Position numbers and translations under genes: made by a program | Origin: Bacteroidaceae bacterium | GTDB taxonomy: Bacteria > Bacteroidota > Bacteroidia > Bacteroidales > Bacteroidaceae | Assembly (NCBI GenBank): GCA_900771425.1 | Contig: CAAGNV010000097.1 | Location: forward strand, 1 to 11,127 | Direction: 5' to 3' | DNA: 11,127 nt | Part shown: positions 7,156-11,127 of the stretch, piece after piece | Layout of the letters: each line of letters starts with the position of its first letter | Position numbering within the stretch: position 1 is the first letter of the stretch | Notes under the pieces: model-generated | The model's input: the letters and a program-made list of their open reading frames with translations, nothing else | What the model was told of the DNA's origin: nothing | The model's database searches: none

Positions 7156-7300
7156 AACAGTCGTATTCTGTCTTTCTGATGCTTGAATACTGTATTGCAC
7201 CGTCGTGGTAGTAAACAGCACCGTCGCCGTAGTTTACTGCCACGACGTGATTTATTACTACTGCGTCGGTGCAGTAACAAATCACACACTTGGTTGACAC
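7154..7300 (-). other. Short open frame (48 codons, GTG start) over a hairpin cluster
   Basis: On the minus strand a frame runs from a GTG at 7300 to TGA at 7154. It reads VSTKCVICYCTD, then repeated 'GDGAVYYHDGAIQY'-like units, and ends in KTEYDC. An in-frame TAG lies five codons before the GTG, there is no ATG and no ribosome site. The residue pattern is more protein-like than most chance frames, but the strong inverted repeats in the DNA (7201-7285) could produce it. I do not recognise the sequence. It could be a gene remnant, a tiny gene or a coincidence over structured RNA. Confidence 0.2.
7196..7285. repeat. Cluster of adjacent and mutually exclusive hairpins
   Basis: A 16-bp stem pairs 7201-7216 (CGTCGTGGTAGTAAAC) with 7232-7247 (GTTTACTGCCACGACG), with one G-T pair and a 15-nt loop. 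A second stem directly abuts it: 7247-7259 with 7273-7285, 12 of 13 positions paired (GTGATTT and TTACT blocks). A third pairing, TGCACCG at 7196-7202 with CGGTGCA at 7267-7273, competes with both. No known RNA family is recognisable by eye. Confidence 0.6.
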
Positions 7301-7441
7301 TTTTACAGGTTGGTTCTATAAAGATACGAGTGCAGCCCTCCCGCATATGCAATCCATGACTTTACTCGACCCAAGATACCCGCAAACACCTATTATGTAA
7401 AAATATTGCACCGAAAGAAGTTATTGTTTCATATTTTTTTG

Positions 7442-7449
7442 TACCTTTG
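7442..7449 (+). promoter_or_regulatory. -7 box for the phosphatase gene
   Basis: TACCTTTG is an exact TAnnTTTG match, 144 nt before the start codon. A TTG at 7424-7426 lies only 15 nt upstream, shorter than usual for the -33 element. The implied leader is about 135 nt, longer than the others in the window. Confidence 0.55.
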
Positions 7450-7484
7450 GCACGCCTTGTTACGTTTTTTGCTTGTCTTCTATT

Positions 7485-7577
7485 GCAGCACTAAGATAAG
7501 TGAATAACAACATGACAAAGCCTGGACTAATCATTGCTGTTCAAAGGCTGAAATTCATCTTAATGTTGTAGTGCTGC
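7485..7577 (+). promoter_or_regulatory. Leader inverted repeat upstream of the phosphatase start
   Basis: GCAGCACTA (7485-7493) is perfectly complementary to TAGTGCTGC (7569-7577). Pairing would close a 75-nt loop and place a helix 7 nt before the AAGGA (7585-7589) that precedes the ATG at 7594. This geometry could influence translation, but a 9-bp long-range pair can also arise by chance. Confidence 0.35.
7512..7571 (+). CDS. Possible 19-aa leader peptide
   Basis: An ATG at 7512 opens a 19-codon frame, MTKPGLIIAVQRLKFILML, ending in TAG at 7569-7571, 22 nt before the next gene's ATG. It lies wholly inside the leader, and its stop codon overlaps the right arm of the leader inverted repeat, so translating ribosomes would disrupt that pairing. 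No ribosome site is visible. It may be chance. Confidence 0.18.
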   Translation: MTKPGLIIAVQRLKFILML

Positions 7578-7593
7578 TTAATCTAAGGATAAT

Positions 7594-8832
7594 ATGAAAA
7601 AAACCACGCTTACTTTTTTTGCAATGCTGCTCTTGCCGATGATGTGCATGGCTATGATGGGTAATAATGCCGCCCCAAAACCGGAAGAGGACGATGAAAG
7701 CAATTGGACGGATTGTACGGAAAAGCTTACGAATCCAAGTTTTGAAAATGATAAAACAGGCTGGACTGTCAACAAAGGAAAGATTGAGGTGAAGGGTAAT
7801 GGCCCTCATGTCATCACAGCCTACAACTACCAGGTGGATATATGCCAGTTGGTCAGCGGACTTGAACCCGGTCACTACGTAGTCAGGGTGCAGGCCTGTT
7901 CACGATACATGGATGGTAAGGCAGGCATTGCTGACTATGAGAGCCGTATAGCCAAAGGGACGGAGGTTCCTAACGAGGCATATCTCTATGCCAATGGTGT
8001 ACAGAAGAAGGTAAAGAATATTTTCGACGAGGCTTCAACTACCCGTGATTTCGCCAAACAAAGCAATCAGTCTGCAGAAAACCTCACGATGACCAGTGGC
8101 GGACAGATTCCTTATAACTCAGCAAATTTTGTAACTGCCTTTGGCGACGACATGTATGAGAACGAGTTGGAATGTATGGTAGGCAAGGATGGCATGCTGA
8201 TGATAGGTATCAAGAACGAACTGAGTGGCTACGGTTTCCAGCCATACATTGCCTACGACAATTTCCGGCTTTACAGGAAGTGTGGTCTTGCCGAAGATGA
8301 GACATCGAAGATTGATTTGTATGACCTCCATGCCGAGGCGGGCGAATACGTAGCAGTGTGTATGCCTTACGTGGTGAAGTCTGAGTATTTCGGCCAAGTA
8401 TATAGGGTCGGCCAGATAAAGGAAGGTCAGGCGGTGCTGGTGGCAGCTAATGCCGTAGGCGTAGGCGAGCCATGCATAATCAAGGCATCAGGTGAAAGTA
8501 AAGTCAGTGCCGAGGCTGTGACACCTGTCTATACGGCTTCAAAGACCGCTTTCTCACTATGGGACAACACCATGATGACCTGCGACTTCAACAAACTGAC
8601 ATGGACAGCAACTGATGCGAATGGCGCAGAAGTCAACATGTCGGAACTGACCTATGTGGAAGCAGACCTGAGCAATATGAACTTCACTTGCACTATTGAG
8701 AACTATGCCGCAGCACGTTTCTGGGCAGAGAATCCGGACTACACTGCCGACGGCACATCGACTGTAAGCCAGTACATAAGCCTTCCTGCCTATACCGCAC
8801 GGACCAGCCTAATCCTGTACGTATCCCGATAG
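7594..8832 (+). CDS. N-terminal part of a frameshifted exported phosphatase (CBM-like)
   Basis: This is the first frame of a broken gene whose continuation is 8832-10730. The 412-aa product starts with a signal peptide (hydrophobic 5-20, 'MMCMA' end; the Cys does not sit in a valid lipobox). Residues about 40-228 look like a carbohydrate-binding jelly-roll: 'LTNPSFENDKTGWTVN' (45-60) at the front, 'GHYVVRVQACSR' (93-104) in the middle and 'PYIAYDNFRLYRK' (217-229) at the end, the layout of CBM4/9-like modules. Residues 235-370 form a second beta-rich region ('EYVAVCMPYVV', 'YRVGQIKEGQAVLV') resembling modules of Prevotella surface proteins. The last 11 residues (from about 402) are out of frame with the rest of the protein. 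The start has a weak AAGGA site 5 nt upstream. The domain names come from sequence pattern only; the ligand is unknown. Confidence 0.75.
   Translation: MKKTTLTFFAMLLLPMMCMAMMGNNAAPKPEEDDESNWTDCTEKLTNPSFENDKTGWTVNKGKIEVKGNGPHVITAYNYQVDICQLVSGLEPGHYVVRVQACSRYMDGKAGIADYESRIAKGTEVPNEAYLYANGVQKKVKNIFDEASTTRDFAKQSNQSAENLTMTSGGQIPYNSANFVTAFGDDMYENELECMVGKDGMLMIGIKNELSGYGFQPYIAYDNFRLYRKCGLAEDETSKIDLYDLHAEAGEYVAVCMPYVVKSEYFGQVYRVGQIKEGQAVLVAANAVGVGEPCIIKASGESKVSAEAVTPVYTASKTAFSLWDNTMMTCDFNKLTWTATDANGAEVNMSELTYVEADLSNMNFTCTIENYAAARFWAENPDYTADGTSTVSQYISLPAYTARTSLILYVSR
8793..8800 (+). other. Probable single-base frameshift site
   Basis: Up to about 8795 the sensible protein is in the frame of 7594 ('...STVSQYISLPAYTA'). 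From about 8796 it continues in the frame of the downstream gene as 'RTDQPNPVRIPIVASAED', upstream of that frame's first usable start codon (GTG at 8832). Both frames are stop-free between 8700 and 8829. A shift of -1, equal to one missing base, would fuse both parts into one protein of about 1045 residues. No X-XXY-YYZ slippery sequence is present here, so a mutation or sequencing error is more likely than programmed shifting. Confidence 0.75.
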
Positions 8833-10730
8833 TGGCGTCAGCGGAAGACCAGACTCTGTCGTACTGCCAGAACGAGGACATGACAGGAGCCTACACCATC
8901 ACCGTGCCTGCAGGAGAGAGTGTGGCTGACATCTACAATCTCATGCCAGGCACAACATATCACTACACGACTGCTGACGGAACTTCGGCCGGGAAGTTCA
9001 CGGTAGGCGGTCAGTTAAGGATGATGATGGTGGGCGACAATGCGGTAAACATGCGTGACTTAGGAGGCAAGCAAGTCAATGATGGCGGTACGGTGAAATA
9101 CATGAGGTATGGTAAGATTTTCCGCAACGCCGAGATGAAGGGCAATGACTATAACATCACTGATGCTGAACGTGACATCCTGACTAACCTGAACATAGGC
9201 GCTGAGATAGACCTTCGCAACACGGACGGCAACCGCCCATGGTTAAAGAATGCTGCCAGAGATGACAATTATTACTGGGCTGAGTACAAATACATTATTG
9301 CCAACGGCTTAGGCAAGATGTACGAAAAGGCTACCATCAGCAATCTGAAGAAGGAGTTTGAATTTATCGTCAACAATCTACGCAAGGGCGTTGCCGTAGA
9401 TATCCATTGCCGCATAGGTGCCGACCGTACAGGATTCCTCTGTTTCATGCTCGAAGGACTGCTCGGAGTGAGCGAGTCAGACCTGATGAGGGACTACGAA
9501 ACGACATCGTTCTCGGCTGCCGGTCTGCGCACTATTGATTCAGGTGATGATGATGTCAATGCCGGAACCTACAAGGATAAGTTTGCTGATGAGTTCCGTA
9601 GCAAGATTCCAGAAGGAGGTACGCTGCGCGATGTGTTCGAAAACTATTTTACGAGTACTCTGCAGGTGAGCACAGATCTCATCAGCGAATTCCGCACCAT
9701 CATGCTCGGTGACTCTCCTCTGCCTGACATGGAAGCAGAGAACACAAGACTGCAGCAGGCGAAGGAAAACGCAAAGACGGACGTACAAGGACTTGTTGAA
9801 GGCATCGAAAACCCTACGTTCGACTTTGACAACTATGTGGAAAGTATTGACGGTGCCCGAAACCCGACAATCGCAATATTACTCAGGGACGAGGCAAAGG
9901 AGACAATCAGCAGTTACAAGTATGTCACTATTAGCGGCAAGAAGTACGTGCTTAGCGAAAAAAACGGTGAATATGTTCTGGACAGCGAAGAAGGTATAGT
10001 GTTCACCGACAAGACAGAATATGAATCCGACTGTGATTTCAACATTGATAGAGGGCTGACCTACAGCCGTACATTCAGCACAGGATGGCAGGCCCTGTAC
10101 GTGCCGTTCGCAATGGGTTACAACGACTGGTCAGAAAATTTCGACGTGGCATCCATCAATAACTTCCACGAATACACGGACGAATATGGCAAGACTACGA
10201 AAGTGGAACTGGAAGTGAGATTCGTGAATGGTGGCAGACTGAAGGCAAATCATCCTTATCTGATTCGTGCCAAGAATGCAGAGGCAAGCCCTCAGACAAT
10301 AACCATCTCAGCATCCACCTTATACAAATCGGCAACAAACAGCATCGACTGTTCGAGCGTGGAACGCAAATACACCTTCACAGGAACGTACGAGCCAGTT
10401 ACCGGATTGGCCACAAAGGATTACATCTTCATGAGTGGCGGCAAACTCAGTAAGGCAGGCAATGACACGGCTGTACTTTCGCCACAGCGCTGGTACCTGC
10501 AGATTGAGTCACGCGGCAGTCAGATTGACAATGGCGGCTACAGCGACAAGTCAATGCAGTTCGACATCCTCCTACTGGATGGCGGAACTACAGGCATAGA
10601 TGAAATTACCGTAACAAGGACTCCGCTCCAGAACGGCAACGACGCAATCTACAACCTCAACGGTATGCGAGTCACAGACAACTACAAGGGTATCGTAATC
10701 AAGAATGGAAAGAAGTTTTATCAAAAATAA
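8832..10730 (+). CDS. IphP-type tyrosine/serine phosphatase with C-terminal beta modules
   Basis: This is the second part of the split gene. Read alone it is 632 aa from a GTG that overlaps the upstream TAG by one base, but it has no signal peptide or ribosome site, so it is best seen as the remainder of the exported protein. A short Fn3-like domain (1-62) precedes the phosphatase domain (70-292). That domain has 'NMRDLGGK' (73-80), 'YGKIFRNAEM' (93-102), 'GAEIDLRNTDG' (123-133) and the P-loop 'HCRIGADRTG' (192-201), with nucleophile C193 and R199 in a complete HCx5R motif. This type hydrolyses phosphotyrosine or phosphoserine esters, and some members act on phosphoinositides. Residues 299-323 may form a coil. 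Beta modules follow ('GWQALYVPFAMGY' 418-430, 'HPYLIRAKN' 474-482). The C-terminus 'IYNLNGMRV...GIVIKNGKKFYQK' (607-632) resembles Prevotella sorting-like tails. It was probably secreted or surface-attached. Confidence 0.8.
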   Translation: MASAEDQTLSYCQNEDMTGAYTITVPAGESVADIYNLMPGTTYHYTTADGTSAGKFTVGGQLRMMMVGDNAVNMRDLGGKQVNDGGTVKYMRYGKIFRNAEMKGNDYNITDAERDILTNLNIGAEIDLRNTDGNRPWLKNAARDDNYYWAEYKYIIANGLGKMYEKATISNLKKEFEFIVNNLRKGVAVDIHCRIGADRTGFLCFMLEGLLGVSESDLMRDYETTSFSAAGLRTIDSGDDDVNAGTYKDKFADEFRSKIPEGGTLRDVFENYFTSTLQVSTDLISEFRTIMLGDSPLPDMEAENTRLQQAKENAKTDVQGLVEGIENPTFDFDNYVESIDGARNPTIAILLRDEAKETISSYKYVTISGKKYVLSEKNGEYVLDSEEGIVFTDKTEYESDCDFNIDRGLTYSRTFSTGWQALYVPFAMGYNDWSENFDVASINNFHEYTDEYGKTTKVELEVRFVNGGRLKANHPYLIRAKNAEASPQTITISASTLYKSATNSIDCSSVERKYTFTGTYEPVTGLATKDYIFMSGGKLSKAGNDTAVLSPQRWYLQIESRGSQIDNGGYSDKSMQFDILLLDGGTTGIDEITVTRTPLQNGNDAIYNLNGMRVTDNYKGIVIKNGKKFYQK

Positions 10731-10739
10731 CATAAAATC

Positions 10740-10913
10740 ATGAAGAAGCAATATACAACACCCACGACGGTGATAAAGGAAATAACGATGGCAGCCAGCG
10801 ACATACTTTGCATGTCAGGAAATGTAACCAACGGCAGCCGAAATGACGGTTATGGCTATGAATACATCGAAGGCGAATCGGACAACGGCTGGAACATCGG
10901 ATCACCTGACTAA
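10740..10913 (+). CDS. Small 57-aa protein downstream of the phosphatase
   Basis: The ATG at 10740 begins 9 nt after the phosphatase stop and runs 57 codons to TAA at 10911-10913. It starts MKKQYTTPTTVIKEITMAAS, then 'DILCMSGNVTNG', and ends in an acidic, Gly/Asn/Tyr-rich tail (NDGYGYEYIEGESDNG, then WNIGSPD). The order 'MKK-Y--P------I------ILC-SG' is one I associate with short hypothetical proteins of Bacteroidales that often sit behind larger secreted-protein genes. It has no membrane segment and no classical signal peptide. The close spacing suggests co-transcription with the phosphatase. No function can be assigned. Possibilities are a small secreted or processed peptide (cleavage near the 'CMSG') or a partner of the neighbouring protein; both are guesses. 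Confidence 0.6.
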   Translation: MKKQYTTPTTVIKEITMAASDILCMSGNVTNGSRNDGYGYEYIEGESDNGWNIGSPD

Positions 10914-10966
10914 GTAAAGTGGATAAAAAAGAGATTCGAACACGAAACGCACGTAATAAACGAAAG

Positions 10967-11000
10967 TAATTAATAATTAATAATTCATAATTAATAATTA
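10967..11000. repeat. AT-rich TAATTAATAATT simple repeat
   Basis: The tract consists of repeated TAATTAATAATT units with a central TTCATAATT. Its minus strand translates as repeated LLIINYELLIINY, a pattern familiar from spurious small proteins in Bacteroidetes genomes. It is intergenic filler or part of the enclosing inverted-repeat element. Confidence 0.6.
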
Positions 11001-11044
11001 GCAATGCACAACTCATGGGCTATGATTTTCGTGTAGTTTAGCTC

Positions 11045-11063
11045 ATGTCCCGTCAAGGGACAT
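11045..11063 (+). other. Small hairpin inside the terminal element
   Basis: ATGTCCC (11045-11051) pairs perfectly with GGGACAT (11057-11063) around a 5-nt loop. The bases after it are not T-rich, so it is not a clear terminator on its own. It sits inside the 10938-11112 inverted repeat. Confidence 0.4.
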
Positions 11064-11127
11064 TCGTGCCACTGTCCGCATGGCTTTCGTATTTTTCGGG
11101 CGTTTCGTGTTCAAAAACAAAAAGAGA

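Larger units (their letters stand above)
10938..11112. repeat. 175-bp segment bounded by 29-bp imperfect inverted repeats
   Basis: GAACACGAAACGC (10938-10950) is the exact inverse of 11100-11112. Nine positions further in, ACGAAAG (10960-10966) is the exact inverse of 11084-11090. The 9-bp spacers are equal on both sides, so the arms align as one 29-bp imperfect repeat (about 25 matches). No gene lies inside. The size and structure suit a MITE-like element or a large transcript-end hairpin. No target duplication is obvious. Confidence 0.55.

Noticed and set aside
8785..8805. Programmed -1 ribosomal frameshifting
   Set aside because: No slippery X-XXY-YYZ heptamer and no evident downstream stimulatory hairpin around the frame change.
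8820..8835. TAG/GTG one-base overlap as a translationally coupled two-gene arrangement
   Set aside because: Sensible protein in the second frame begins upstream of the GTG, the second part has no export signal, and no ribosome site is present. A frameshift explains all three.
10738..11016. 92-codon minus-strand open frame
   Set aside because: Its first part is only the translated AT-rich repeat (LLIINYELLIINY), and it runs antisense to the 57-aa gene.

Overview
The window looks like chromosomal DNA of a Prevotella-type member of the Bacteroidales. Four points support this. Promoter-like TAnnTTTG boxes (the Bacteroidetes -7 element) sit upstream of four transcription units. Strong Shine-Dalgarno sequences are mostly absent. 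The intergenic DNA carries 'TTAATAATTAATAATT' and 'TTAGAGA' simple repeats of a kind I associate with this group. The large secreted protein ends in the 'W-QALYVPF ... PYLIRAK ... IYNLNGMRV ... GIVIKNGKKFYQK' C-terminal arrangement seen in Prevotella exported proteins. The genus is an inference; no rRNA or marker gene is present to settle it.

Layout. (1) 37-1563: a complete IS5-like insertion sequence with near-perfect 18-bp terminal inverted repeats and one intact 466-aa DDE transposase. A strong hairpin terminator follows at 1577-1626. (2) 1650-5624, minus strand: a compact four-gene run transcribed from a promoter near 5656: glycyl-tRNA synthetase, an FKBP-type prolyl-isomerase lipoprotein, erythronate-4-phosphate dehydrogenase (PdxB) and a periplasmic VanX-type D-Ala-D-Ala dipeptidase. 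The gaps are 14 nt, 39 nt and an 11-nt overlap, so this is probably one operon of housekeeping and envelope functions. (3) 5828-7015, plus strand: an exported CE1-like esterase with an N-terminal E-set domain, divergent from glyS. (4) 7016-7593: a 578-bp region without a convincing gene, holding a long heptad-repeat inverted repeat, a cluster of overlapping hairpins and the promoter/leader of the next gene. (5) 7594-10730, plus strand: a very large exported multidomain protein split into two reading frames by an apparent single-base frameshift near 8793-8800. It has a carbohydrate-binding-like N-terminus, a tyrosine/serine phosphatase domain with HCRIGADRTG, and Prevotella-type C-terminal beta modules. 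A 57-aa small protein follows 9 nt downstream (10740-10913). (6) 10914-11127: a 175-bp segment bounded by a 29-bp imperfect inverted repeat, possibly a small non-autonomous element, enclosing an AT-rich repeat.

The most unusual content is in 7156-10913: the folded intergenic DNA, the secreted IphP-type phosphatase embedded in adhesin-like beta modules, its apparent frameshift, and the short conserved-looking peptide encoded behind it. The rest is ordinary core-genome content plus one insertion sequence.
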